Assembly: GCF_902809835.1 (NCBI RefSeq) | Contig: NZ_CADDWM010000014.1 | Coordinates: forward strand, 62,001 to 126,000 | Length of the DNA stretch: 64,000 bases | Source: Agromyces sp. Marseille-P2726 | GTDB taxonomy: Bacteria > Actinomycetota > Actinomycetes > Actinomycetales > Microbacteriaceae | Direction of reading: 5' to 3' | In this document: positions 33,442 to 41,929 of the stretch, one piece after another | How the letters are laid out: each line of letters begins with the position of its first letter | Position numbering within the stretch: position 1 is the first letter of the stretch | Program-made: the position numbers and the translations under genes | The notes under the pieces: model-generated | Told to the model about the DNA's origin: nothing | The model's database searches: none | Seen by the model: the letters and a program-made list of their open reading frames with translations, nothing else

Positions 33442-33698
33442 CTCGGTGTCCTCTCGAGGTAGGGGGGTGGACTCCGTCGCGAGCGACGCTACCGCCGACG
33501 ACGTGCGAAATCGAGGGGCACGCCCGCGCTCCACCGCGGTTGCAGCCCCGCGCGCAGGACTCCGTGCGCGTCGGCCTCGAGTGACGTTCCGCTTCTCGAT
33601 CGCCCGGCACTTCGGCACCCCTTTCGCGAACGAGAAGGTGCTTCCGGGTGCGCGACGGCGCAACGGCGACGAGAATCGAGACGACGGACGGGGGTGTC

Positions 33699-34187
33699 GT
33701 GGACGACGAGACCGAAGTGACGAGTGCCGACCTCGAGTGGCTGGCGCACTGCATCCTTCTGGCGGGCAGCGCTCGTGACCGCGGGGACCATCCCTTCGGC
33801 TCGCTCGTCGTGACCACCGCCGGCCGTACGGTCGAGGGGCTGAACTCGGTCGTGACCGGGCGCGATCCGACCGGCCACGCCGAGACGAATGTCGTTCGTC
33901 TGGCGGCGCTGCAACTCAGCCCCGAGGAGCTCGCGACGAGCACCCTCTACACGAGCACGGAGCCGTGCGCCATGTGCGCGGGCGCCATCTACTGGAGCGG
34001 GATCGGCCGCGTCGTCTTCGCCCTCTCGGAGCAGGGGCTCGCGGCGATCGTCGCCGAACAGGAGGGTGTGCCCACGATGCGACTCCCGTGTCGCGAGGTG
34101 TTCGCGCGCGGGGGCCGTCGGGTGGTCGTCGCCGGCCCCGTCGAGTTGCCCGAGGCGGTCGACGTGCACGACGGATTCTGGATCTGA
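33699..34187 (+). CDS. Nucleoside deaminase (cytidine/guanine deaminase-like)
   Basis: 162 aa. Zinc deaminase with GHAETNVVRLAA (HAE, zinc His and proton-shuttle Glu) and YTSTEPCAMCAGAIYWSGIG (PCxxC), PFGSLVV near the N-terminus and FARGGRRVVVAGP near the end. The best fit is the guanine/cytosine deaminase or tRNA-adenosine-deaminase-like clan. The start is uncertain: GTG at 33699 is preferred because the conserved domain begins shortly after it, but a GTG at 33648 is also in frame. Confidence 0.85.
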   Translation: MDDETEVTSADLEWLAHCILLAGSARDRGDHPFGSLVVTTAGRTVEGLNSVVTGRDPTGHAETNVVRLAALQLSPEELATSTLYTSTEPCAMCAGAIYWSGIGRVVFALSEQGLAAIVAEQEGVPTMRLPCREVFARGGRRVVVAGPVELPEAVDVHDGFWI

Positions 34188-34257
34188 GCCTGCCGCCGAG
34201 GACGAGCCGCGCGCGCACACGGCGCACGGCGCCGGCATCGGCGCACCGGACGCGGGG

Positions 34258-34662
34258 TCAGGTCGTGACGCCGTCGGGAGCCGGGCTTCGATCGACTTCG
34301 CCGGTCCAGTAGTCGGGCGCGGGGAGGTCGATGCCGCCCGAGGCGGCCACGATCACGATGAATGCGTAGATCATGATCGCGATGGTGAGCCCTCCCACGA
34401 CCATCGCGGCGGTGACCACGGGTGATCGTCGTACGCCCTCGGCACGATACCGGGGCATCGCAAGGAAGGCGACCCACATGCCGGCGGCCGCGAATCCGGT
34501 GATCCACACCGTGCGCAGGGCATTCCCCGCGATCGGCGCGACCAGCGCGAAGACGAGCGCGCCCACGGCGATGACGAGCCCCGCCCAGGCGAAGAACCGG
34601 GCGAACCCGATGCCGCCGATCCCCTCGTCTCCCCGCCACCACGGATTCGTCGGCTCGCTCAT
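34258..34662 (-). CDS. Small membrane protein, 134 aa
   Basis: Not recognised. Three hydrophobic helices: AWAGLVIAVGALVFALVAPI, TVWITGFAAAGMWVAFLAM and AAMVVGGLTIAIMIYAFIVI. The N-terminus is soluble (MSEPTNPWWRGDEGIG) and the C-terminus is short and acidic. TACCAT 6 nt before the ATG supports the start. Function unknown. Confidence 0.7.
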   Translation of the reverse strand: MSEPTNPWWRGDEGIGGIGFARFFAWAGLVIAVGALVFALVAPIAGNALRTVWITGFAAAGMWVAFLAMPRYRAEGVRRSPVVTAAMVVGGLTIAIMIYAFIVIVAASGGIDLPAPDYWTGEVDRSPAPDGVTT

Positions 34663-34668
34663 GCTCCG

Positions 34669-34674
34669 ATGGTA
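34669..34674 (-). promoter_or_regulatory. -10 element TACCAT of the small membrane protein gene
   Basis: TACCAT, 6 nt, ATG at 34662. Confidence 0.45.
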
Positions 34675-34710
34675 GGGCCCGGCCGTGCGGGCGGATGCCG
34701 CGAGCCGTGC

Positions 34711-34968
34711 TCAGCTCGACGCGTCGGCGTCGTTCGTGCTCGTGCCGTCACCCTGGCCGAAGTCCGACAACGTCGGGCCGCCTGCCGCCTCGGGGTCGCG
34801 CCGTGCAGCCGCGTCGGGGTCCTCCTCGGGCTCGAACGTCGTCGCCTCGCCGGCCCCCACGCCGACGCTGCCCGGTTCGTTCGGGATCGTGCCCTCGGAT
34901 CCCAGGCCGCCCGACTTCTTCGTGCCGTCGTCGGGGCCGTTCGAGGTGGTGTTCGAGGTGTCGCTCAT
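34711..34968 (-). CDS. Acidic Gly/Asp/Glu-rich disordered protein (85 aa)
   Basis: Begins MSDTSNTTSNGPDDGTKKSG and continues with GSVGVGAGEATTFEPEEDPD; no hydrophobic core, so intrinsically disordered. It resembles in composition and size the proteins at 57652-57864 and 58623-58910. AGAGGAG lies 6 nt before the ATG. All three genes have CTGTCAACC 64-79 bp upstream, suggesting co-regulation, perhaps in stress. Function unknown. Confidence 0.65.
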   Translation of the reverse strand: MSDTSNTTSNGPDDGTKKSGGLGSEGTIPNEPGSVGVGAGEATTFEPEEDPDAAARRDPEAAGGPTLSDFGQGDGTSTNDADASS

Positions 34969-35046
34969 CGCCGCTCCTCTCGTCGTGGCATCCGTTGGCA
35001 GACCCGCCCTTCTCACGATCACACGAACGGCCGCGGCAGGCGCGGG

Positions 35047-35054
35047 GTTGACAG
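35047..35054 (-). promoter_or_regulatory. Shared upstream motif CTGTCAAC of the acidic-protein genes (copy 1)
   Basis: CTGTCAACCCCGCGCCTGCC on the minus strand, 79 bp before the 85-aa gene. Copies 2 and 3 are at 57928-57935 and 58979-58986. Copy 2 also shares CGCCTGCCGCG just downstream. Confidence 0.4.
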
Positions 35055-35062
35055 CGCCGAGC

Positions 35063-36106
35063 TCAGCGCCGGACGAGGCCCAGCTCGATGAGGCTCCGCC
35101 CCGATGCGACGATCGCATCCTCGGTCGAACGTGGATTCCACCCGAGCATCCGGGTGGCCTTCTCGTGCGACGCGCCCTGCCGGCGGTCGAGCTGCGGTGC
35201 GACGGCGCGGAGCTCGGTGCTGAACCGGGCGCCGACCCGCACGAGCCAGTCGGGCAGCACTCGGGTGGTCACGCGGCGGGCGTCATGGCCGAGCCGGTCG
35301 CGCAGCAGCCGCGCGAGGTCGGGGAAGGTGATCGGGTCGCCGGCAATCGTGAGGAAGCGCTCGCCCGCGGCATCCGGATGCCGCATCGCGAGCACGTGCA
35401 GGTCGGCGACGTCGCGCACGTCGACGCCCGTCGTCGTGCCGTTGGGGACCGCCGGCACGCGGCCGTCGAGCAGCCGGCGCAGCAGCTCGACCGACGTGGA
35501 GACCTCGGGGCCGAGCGCGGGACCGAAGACCGGCACGGGGTTGACCGTCGCGAGTTCGAGCGGCGCTCCGTCGCGTTCGGCGCCCTCGCGTGCAACGAAC
35601 GCCCACGCGTCGCGTTCAGCGATCGTCTTCGACTTCACGTACGCGGTGAGGTCGGGCTTCGAGAGGTCGGTCCAGTCCGCTTCGGTGAACGGCCGGCCGG
35701 CATCGTCGCGGTAGCCGATCGCGGCGAACGACGAGGTGAGCACGACGCGCTCGACGCCCGCATCGCGTGACGCCCGCAGCACCCGCAGGGCGCCCTCGCG
35801 GGCCGGCGCGATGAGCTCGTCCTCGTCCTTCGGTTGGCGCACCGGAAATGGGGATGCCACGTGCAGCACGAACCTCGCACCGTCGGCGGCCTCGCGCCAT
35901 CCCCCGTCGCGCATCAGGTCGGCCGTCGCGAACTCGACACCCGCGGGGTCTGCGCCGCCGACCCGCACCATCGCCCGAACGGCGTCGGCGCGAGTCGGCG
36001 AGCGGACGGTGGTGCGCACCCGGTACCCCTCGCGCAGCAGCGCGACGATGCAGTGCGCCCCGATGAATCCGGAGCCGCCGGTCACGAGCACGAGTTCCCC
36101 GCTCAC
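35063..36106 (-). CDS. SDR extended-family reductase (dihydroflavonol-4-reductase-like)
   Basis: 347 aa. Rossmann motif LVLVTGGSGFIGAHCIVALL, LHVASPFPV, VVLTSSFAAIGY (catalytic Ser region), AYVKSKTIAERDAW (YxxxK) and ELATVNPVPVFGPALG. This matches the FR/DFR-like SDRs that reduce aldehydes or ketones with NADPH. The C-terminal third is the substrate-binding lobe. The GTG at 36106 follows GGGAGG by 5 nt. Confidence 0.9.
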   Translation of the reverse strand: MSGELVLVTGGSGFIGAHCIVALLREGYRVRTTVRSPTRADAVRAMVRVGGADPAGVEFATADLMRDGGWREAADGARFVLHVASPFPVRQPKDEDELIAPAREGALRVLRASRDAGVERVVLTSSFAAIGYRDDAGRPFTEADWTDLSKPDLTAYVKSKTIAERDAWAFVAREGAERDGAPLELATVNPVPVFGPALGPEVSTSVELLRRLLDGRVPAVPNGTTTGVDVRDVADLHVLAMRHPDAAGERFLTIAGDPITFPDLARLLRDRLGHDARRVTTRVLPDWLVRVGARFSTELRAVAPQLDRRQGASHEKATRMLGWNPRSTEDAIVASGRSLIELGLVRR

Positions 36107-36154
36107 ATGGCCTCCCGTGCGGGATGCTACTCCGCAGCAGTCACCGAGGGTGGA

Positions 36155-37264
36155 CTACACGGCGACCTCCCGGGCGGTGACGGATGCCGCGGCCAGCGTG
36201 TCGACCACGTCGGCGGCGTCGTGAGCGATGCCCGTGAGTGCCACCGATACCGCCGAGTGCTGGAACGGCATGCCCACGAACGCGAGTCCGCGGCATCCGG
36301 TCGCGAGGCCCAGGTGCTCGATCGGGAAACCGTCGTCGTCGACGACGCCGTCGATGTCGATCCACGAGAGGTCGGGACGCGAGCCCGTGCACCAGACCAC
36401 CGTGGCGGCGTCGATCGCGGTGCCGTCGTCGGTGACCGGACGCCCGGCTTCGACACGCTCGATGCGTGCGGCACGCGAGACCCCGGCGCGCTCGAGCACC
36501 GTTGGCCCGTTGCGGATGACCATGAGCCCGTGACCGCGACTCGCCTCGCGGGCCGCGCGGCCCTTCGGCGTGTCGACGGTGAGGCGCAAGCGGCGGCTGA
36601 GGATCACGCCGGCCATGAGGTTGCCCATCGGGCGGTCGATGTCGACCGGCACGTGGCCCGGGTGACGGCCGGCGAGGGTGACGGTGTGCCCCGCCCGCGC
36701 GGCGTCGAGTGCGACATCCGTGCCCGAGTTGGCAGCACCGACCACGAGCACCGGTCCGTCGGCGAACTGCTCGGGGCCGCGATAGTCGATCGAGTGCAAT
36801 TGGCGGATGGCGGGGTCGAGCTGCGACGCGATCGCGGGCACGATCGGGACACGGTGTGCGCCGGTCGTCACGATGACGCGATCGGCGAACACGTCGTCGC
36901 CGTCAGAGAGCTCGAGCCGGAATCGCCCGTCGGATGCCGCGCCCGCCCGGCTGAGCCGCACGACGCGGGTCGACAGGCGGATCGGCAGTGCGGAGTGCCG
37001 TGCATAGCGCTCGAGGTAGTCGGCGAGTTCGGCGCCGGTCGGGTAGCCGAATCGGCCGATCTCGATCGGCAGGCCCGGCAGGCTGATGAACGGTCGGGGC
37101 GTGAACAGGCGCAGCGAACGGTAGCGCTCACGCCAGGAGTCGCCCACGCGCGCGTGGTCGTCGAACAGCTCGAAGCGGTCGCCCCGCTCGGCGAGGCGGT
37201 GTCCCGCCGCGAGTCCGGCGGCGCCGGCGCCGATGACGGCGGTGTCGAGAACGGTGGTGTGCAT
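36155..37264 (-). CDS. Flavin-containing monooxygenase-like (FAD/NADPH) protein
   Basis: 369 aa. FAD site TAVIGAGAAGLAAGHRLAER, SWRERYRSLRLFTPRPFISL, NADPH site VLVVGAANSGTDVALDAARA and C-terminal TVVWCTGSRPDLSW (ATG-like linker). It resembles actinobacterial YwnB/CzcO-type flavin monooxygenases. GGAGG lies upstream of the ATG. It lies 49 bp downstream... of no other gene on its strand except the SDR that follows it, so the two may be co-transcribed. Confidence 0.88.
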   Translation of the reverse strand: MHTTVLDTAVIGAGAAGLAAGHRLAERGDRFELFDDHARVGDSWRERYRSLRLFTPRPFISLPGLPIEIGRFGYPTGAELADYLERYARHSALPIRLSTRVVRLSRAGAASDGRFRLELSDGDDVFADRVIVTTGAHRVPIVPAIASQLDPAIRQLHSIDYRGPEQFADGPVLVVGAANSGTDVALDAARAGHTVTLAGRHPGHVPVDIDRPMGNLMAGVILSRRLRLTVDTPKGRAAREASRGHGLMVIRNGPTVLERAGVSRAARIERVEAGRPVTDDGTAIDAATVVWCTGSRPDLSWIDIDGVVDDDGFPIEHLGLATGCRGLAFVGMPFQHSAVSVALTGIAHDAADVVDTLAAASVTAREVAV

Positions 37265-37352
37265 GATGGCCTCCGAAGGTCGGACTGCGAGTGATGATGC
37301 GCAGGACGCTACGGATGCCGCGGCGCGGCCGACTCGGCAGAAATGACCAATT

Positions 37353-37475
37353 GGTGGTCGAGTAGCGCCGCGCAGCGACTTCCTCGGTGGTCGAGTAGCG
37401 CCGCGCAGCGACGCGTATCGAGACCCCCCGCGCCCGATCTCCCCCCGCGCCCGGCTCCGCCGGACTCTACTCGAT
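37353..37475 (+). repeat. Intergenic copies of the dispersed repeat
   Basis: GGTGGTCGAGTAGCGCCGCG at 37353 and again at 37386 (33 bp apart), the second running on to CGACGCGTATCGAGACC. A degraded inverted half (CTCCGCCGGACTCTACTCGA) ends near 37475. It fills most of the 222-bp gap between the monooxygenase gene and the regulator gene. Confidence 0.85.
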
Positions 37476-37486
37476 CACGAACGGCC

Positions 37487-39109
37487 TCAGCTCGTCGCGA
37501 CGAGCCCGTGCTCGAACGCGAAGTTCGCCGCCGCGGTGCGGTTGGCGAGGCCGAGCTTGGTCAGGATGTTGCTCACGTGCCTCGCGACGGTGCGCTCGCT
37601 CAGGAACAGGTCACGTGCGATCTCGCGGTTCGACGAGCCGCGCGCGATGAGCTGCAGCACCTCGAGTTCCCGGCGACTCAGCCCGCCGTCGGATCGTGCT
37701 GGTTCGGGTCCGGCCGCGAGGCGTTCGAGGCGGGCGAGATCGGGAATCGCGCCGAGGTCGGTCAACACGGTGCGCGCCGCATCGAACTCGAGCTGTGCCG
37801 CGTCCTCGTCGCCGAGTGCTCGGGCGGCGCGACCCAGGTGCATGCGGGTGATCGCCGCCTCGTACGGCGCCTCGAGCCGGCGCCACGCGGCCCACGAAGC
37901 GCGCAGCAGGGGAAGCGCTTCGTCGGCGGCGTCCGTGGCGATGAGCACGAGTGCCGACGCGCGGTCCGCGAGGGCACGGAGGTACTCGGTGCCGATCTCG
38001 TCGGCGAGCGCTCGCAGTTCGGCGACCGCGTTCCGGGCCACGTCGACGTCGACCTCGATGTCGCCGCGTTCCGTCTCGAGGTCGACCCGTGCGGTCAGCA
38101 ACTCGGCTCGCACGCCCGGCGACGGCGACGCCTCCAGGGCCCGGGCGATGCCGGCACGAGCGGCGCCGCGGCGCCCCGCATCGCGGCGCAGCAGGGCCAG
38201 CCCGGGCTGGACCTCGCGACCCAGTTCGGCGGCCCGGCGGTACGCGGACTCGGCCTCGGCCGCGTGCCCGGCGAGTCGGTGCAGGTCGCCGAGCGAATAG
38301 AACGCGTTCTCGAGGGCCTCGTGACGTCGCTCGTGATCGACCACCTCCACGAGGGTGGTGGTCGCCTCACCCCACTCGCCTCCGAGTCGCAGCACCCTGG
38401 CGCGGTTCACCGAGCACTCGCCGCGGAACGGGTCGAGCCCCCGCTGCGCATCGCACCAGTCGCTGAGATCTCGCGTCCACACTCGCGCGCGGTCGAGGTC
38501 CCATCGGTCGAGGCAGCTGGCAATGACGGCGCAGTACGCCGGGCCGGCGACGCGAGCGCTCACACCGCCCGAGGAGATGGCGAGCATGAGGCGGTCCATG
38601 CAGGCGAAGCCCTCGGCGAGGTGGCCCGTCATGAGCAGGGCACGTCCGAGTCCCATGGTCGCGAGCGCCTCGAGGTCGGTGTCGCCGAGGTCGCGGGCGA
38701 GCACGATGGCCTGCTCGTTGCGGTCGGCGGAGTCGCTGAGGCGGCCGGCGAGGTAGGCGGCGAACGACTCGCAGACGACCGCCAGCACCTGGCTGCGAGC
38801 GCTCGGGTGCACCTCGCACAGTTCGAACAGCCGCGACATCCACGCGGCCGCCTTCACCATCTGCCCGTGCTCGCCGAGCGAGAAGCCGAGCCAGAACACG
38901 CACTGGATCGCGGCATCCGAGTCCCCGAGATCGAGGTAGGCGCGATGCGCGTCGCTCCACGCCTGCTCGGAGTCGGATTCGCGCCCGATGAACCATGCGG
39001 CCAGCCCGAGCTCGTCGAGTTCGGCGGCCGAGAGCGCATCGCGGCGGGCGGCGAGGTCGTCGTATCGGGCCGTCCAGTCGGTCTGCGTCACGAGGCTCTG
39101 CGTGCGCAT
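37487..39109 (-). CDS. LuxR-type transcriptional regulator with TPR-like domain
   Basis: 540 aa. Residues ~20-450 are TPR/ATPase-less helical repeats (for example FWLGFSLGEHGQMVKAAAWM, FYSLGDLHRLAGHAAEAESA). Residues ~475-540 are a LuxR C-terminal HTH: GLSRRELEVLQLIARGSSNR, EIARDLFLSERTVARHVSNI, LTKLGLANRTAAANFA. There is no receiver domain and no Walker A, so the input is sensed by the TPR-like part. GATACT 6 nt before the ATG at 39109 fits leaderless expression. Divergent from the DHFR-like gene, a possible target. Confidence 0.88.
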   Translation of the reverse strand: MRTQSLVTQTDWTARYDDLAARRDALSAAELDELGLAAWFIGRESDSEQAWSDAHRAYLDLGDSDAAIQCVFWLGFSLGEHGQMVKAAAWMSRLFELCEVHPSARSQVLAVVCESFAAYLAGRLSDSADRNEQAIVLARDLGDTDLEALATMGLGRALLMTGHLAEGFACMDRLMLAISSGGVSARVAGPAYCAVIASCLDRWDLDRARVWTRDLSDWCDAQRGLDPFRGECSVNRARVLRLGGEWGEATTTLVEVVDHERRHEALENAFYSLGDLHRLAGHAAEAESAYRRAAELGREVQPGLALLRRDAGRRGAARAGIARALEASPSPGVRAELLTARVDLETERGDIEVDVDVARNAVAELRALADEIGTEYLRALADRASALVLIATDAADEALPLLRASWAAWRRLEAPYEAAITRMHLGRAARALGDEDAAQLEFDAARTVLTDLGAIPDLARLERLAAGPEPARSDGGLSRRELEVLQLIARGSSNREIARDLFLSERTVARHVSNILTKLGLANRTAAANFAFEHGLVATS

Positions 39110-39274
39110 GCCGCCAGTATCCGCCCGTGCCGCACGGGTCACAAGGCGCGCGTCACGGCCCGACACGGACGCGCCCTGCCACGAATTCGTGCCCGATGTC
39201 GATCGCGCGGCATCCGGTTCGACGCCATTGTTGAAGGCGGACACTCGCACGAACCGAACAGACAGGAGCACCCC

Positions 39275-39829
39275 ATGCGCACCCTCATCGTCACGGAGTT
39301 CATCACGCTCGACGGCATCGTCGACTCGCCAGGCGGCGGTGATCACCCGCGCGCCGGCTGGACCTTCAAGGAGGTGCCGTTCGTCGAGGAGGCGTACGAG
39401 ATCAAGGGCCGCGAACAGGAGGAGGCGGGCGCGATGCTCCTCGGTCGCGTCAGCTACGACGAGTTCGCGCCGGTCTGGCCGAAGATGGACGAATTCGTCG
39501 AGTACAACGCGATGCCGAAGTACGTCGTGTCGTCGACCCTCACCGACCCCGAGTGGAGCAACACGACCGTGCTGCGCTCGCTCGACGAGGTCGCCGAGCT
39601 CAAGCAGGGCGACGGCGAGGGCACCATCCTCGTGCACGCCAGCCCGACGCTCGCGCAGGGCCTCGCCGAGGCCGGTCTCGTCGACCGCTACCACCTGCTC
39701 GTCTTCCCGGTCGCGCTCGGCGAGGGCAAGCGCCTGTTCAACGGCCGCGAGCAGGGAAAGCTGAAGCTCGTCGAGCATGAGGCGTACTCGAACGGCGTCG
39801 TGAAGAACGTCTTCGACGTCGAACGCTGA
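39275..39829 (+). CDS. Dihydrofolate reductase-like (RibD C-terminal) protein
   Basis: 184 aa. MRTLIVTEFITLDGIVDSPG, AGAMLLGRVSYDEFAPVWP, YVVSSTLTDPEWSNTTVL and LVDRYHLLVFPVALGEGKRL, ending with KLVEHEAYSNGVVKNVFDV. This is the common YyaP/RibD-C reductase family of unknown substrate. AGGAG precedes the ATG. A strong hairpin follows the stop. Confidence 0.9.
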   Translation: MRTLIVTEFITLDGIVDSPGGGDHPRAGWTFKEVPFVEEAYEIKGREQEEAGAMLLGRVSYDEFAPVWPKMDEFVEYNAMPKYVVSSTLTDPEWSNTTVLRSLDEVAELKQGDGEGTILVHASPTLAQGLAEAGLVDRYHLLVFPVALGEGKRLFNGREQGKLKLVEHEAYSNGVVKNVFDVER

Positions 39830-39833
39830 ACGC

Positions 39834-39876
39834 ACTGAACGGATGCCGCGGCTCGCGCTCGCGGCATCCGTTCAGT
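39834..39876. terminator. Strong bidirectional hairpin terminator
   Basis: Perfect 17-bp stem (ACTGAACGGATGCCGCG with CGCGGCATCCGTTCAGT) and a 9-nt loop, between convergent DHFR-like and acyl-CoA dehydrogenase genes. Its core is the GGATGCC/GGCATCC word frequent in this window. Confidence 0.85.
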
Positions 39877-39915
39877 CGTTCGTCGGACTCAGCTCGATCG
39901 TGATTCGGCCCGTCG

Positions 39916-41712
39916 TCAGACTCGCGCCCGGCTCGGCGCGCGGTCTGCCAGCGCGTCGGCGTCGAGCGCGAAGAGGTCGCGGGATCCGGCCGTGGCGGCA
40001 CTGACGAGACCCGCCGCCTGCGGCAGCAGCTGCTCGGCGTAGAACCTGGCGAGCGGCAGCTGGGCCTCGGCGACCCCGTCGGCCTCCTGCCCGCGGGCGG
40101 CCAGCGCCGACTTCGCCATGAGCCAGCCGCCGAGCACGAGGCCCCAGATGCGCAGGTACGGCACGGAGCCGCTGAGCGCCGAGTTCGGGTCGGTCGCGCT
40201 GGTGCGGAGCATCCACATGGTGGTCTGCTCCAGCGTGTCGAGCTGCGCGTTGAGCTGCGCGCGGATCGAGGCGAACTCATCGCCCGCGGCGGCCAGTTCG
40301 ACGTCGAGCTCGCGCATCGAGGCGATGAACTCGAGGAAGGAGGCGCCGTCGCGGACGGGCAGCTTGCGGCCGATGAGGTCGGCGGCCTGGATGCCGTTCG
40401 TGCCCTCGTAGATCGCGGCGATGCGCACGTCGCGGTAATGCTGGGCGACGCCGGTCTCTTCGATGTACCCCATGCCGCCGTGGATCTGCAGGGCCAGCGA
40501 CGTGAGCTCGTTGCCGAGGTCGGTGCCGAACGCCTTGCAGATGGGGGTGAGCAGCCCCGCGATCTCGTCGGCGCGCGTGCGGGTGGCCGCGTCGGGGTGG
40601 TGGGTCGAGATGTCGACGTTCACGGCGTTCAGCAGCATCAGGCGACGCATGGCCGCGATGTACGCCTTCTGCGTCATGAGCATGCGGCGCACGTCGGGGA
40701 AGTCGATGATCGGCGAGGTCTCGGTTGCACCGATCGCACGGCCCTGGAGGCGCTCCTTCGCGTAGTCGAGCGACTGCTGGTAGGCGCGCTCGGCGACGGC
40801 GAGACCCTGCGTGCCCACCGACAGGCGGGCGCTGTTCATCATGACGAACATGATGCGCATGCCCAGGTTCTCCTCGCCGACGAGGTACCCCGTGGCATCC
40901 TCGTACGACAGCACGCAGGTGGGCGATCCGTGGATGCCCATCTTGTGCTCGACGCCCACCGTGTGCACGCCGTTGCGCTCGCCGAGCGAGCCGTCGTCGT
41001 TCACGAGGAACTTCGGCACGATGAAGATCGAGATCCCCTTGGTGCCGGCGGGCGCGTCGGGGGTGCGGGCGAGCACCAGGTGCACGATCTGCTCGCTGAG
41101 GTCGTGGTCGCCGAACGTGATGAAGATCTTCTGCCCGGTGATGCCGTACGTTCCGTCGGGGCGCTTGACGGCCTTCGTGGTGAGCGCGCCGACATCGGAG
41201 CCGGCCTGCGGCTCGGTGAGGTTCATCGTGCCCGCCCACTCGCCGCTGACCATCTTCGGCAGCCACTGCTGCTTCTGCTCGTCGGAGCCGTAGTTGAGGA
41301 GCGCCTCGATCGCGCCCTGGGTGAGGAGCGGCGCGAGCGAGAAGGCCATGTTGGCCTCCATCATGAGCTCCTGCAGTGCGAGGCCGATGGTGCGCGGGAA
41401 ACTGCCGCCTCCGTACTCCTCGGGAAGCGGGACCGAGCCCCAGCCGGCCTCGACATAGGCGGCGTACGCCTCGGCGAAGCCCGTGGGGGTCGTCACGGTG
41501 CCATCTGCGTTCAGCTTGGCGCCCTCGAGATCGCCGGCGCGGTTGGTGGGGGCGACGACCTCGGCCATGAAGTCGCCGGCCTCGGACAGGATCTCGGTGA
41601 CCGTGTCGATGTCGGCATGTTCGAAGCCCGGAAGGTCTGCCACCTGGTCGTAGCCCACGACGTGTTCGAGGGCGAAGGTGAGGTCTGCGACGGGCGGACG
41701 GAATTCGCTCAT
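39916..41712 (-). CDS. Acyl-CoA dehydrogenase (long form with extra C-terminal domain)
   Basis: 598 aa. N-terminal helical domain, then FAD-binding MNLTEPQAGSDVGALTTKAV and IFITFGDHD, LGMRIMFVMMNSARLSVGTQ, QIHGGMGYIEETGVAQHYRD and IAAIYEGTNGIQAADLIGRK, in which the Glu (about 432) is the expected catalytic base. The last ~130 residues are the additional helical domain of the large FadE5/AcdB-type dehydrogenases. It acts in fatty-acid or acyl-chain beta-oxidation. TAGGCT 6 nt before the ATG. The 217-bp upstream gap to the hydrolase gene shows nothing else I recognise. Confidence 0.92.
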   Translation of the reverse strand: MSEFRPPVADLTFALEHVVGYDQVADLPGFEHADIDTVTEILSEAGDFMAEVVAPTNRAGDLEGAKLNADGTVTTPTGFAEAYAAYVEAGWGSVPLPEEYGGGSFPRTIGLALQELMMEANMAFSLAPLLTQGAIEALLNYGSDEQKQQWLPKMVSGEWAGTMNLTEPQAGSDVGALTTKAVKRPDGTYGITGQKIFITFGDHDLSEQIVHLVLARTPDAPAGTKGISIFIVPKFLVNDDGSLGERNGVHTVGVEHKMGIHGSPTCVLSYEDATGYLVGEENLGMRIMFVMMNSARLSVGTQGLAVAERAYQQSLDYAKERLQGRAIGATETSPIIDFPDVRRMLMTQKAYIAAMRRLMLLNAVNVDISTHHPDAATRTRADEIAGLLTPICKAFGTDLGNELTSLALQIHGGMGYIEETGVAQHYRDVRIAAIYEGTNGIQAADLIGRKLPVRDGASFLEFIASMRELDVELAAAGDEFASIRAQLNAQLDTLEQTTMWMLRTSATDPNSALSGSVPYLRIWGLVLGGWLMAKSALAARGQEADGVAEAQLPLARFYAEQLLPQAAGLVSAATAGSRDLFALDADALADRAPSRARV

Positions 41713-41718
41713 TCGTGC

Positions 41719-41724
41719 AGCCTA
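41719..41724 (-). promoter_or_regulatory. -10 element TAGGCT of the acyl-CoA dehydrogenase gene
   Basis: TAGGCT, 6 nt, ATG at 41712. Confidence 0.45.
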
Positions 41725-41929
41725 ACCCGGGAAATCTTGCGTCAGCAGCGTTCTTGCGGGTTCTACGAAGGCGTCCCGGGCTCGGGCCGCGCGCGTTTGT
41801 GCCATCCCACAATTCGAGGGTTCCGGATGCCGCGGGGCTGCGTTCTCACCTCGATTCTCACCTTCGTGAGCGACCGGATTCGCTCGCCCGGGGGATCATT
41901 CGGAACGGCGCCCGACGCAACATGGAAGC

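Noticed and set aside
37346-37355. Palindrome ACCAATTGGT as a MarR-type operator
   Set aside because: It overlaps the first bases of a repeat copy and no regulator gene is near, so it may be accidental.
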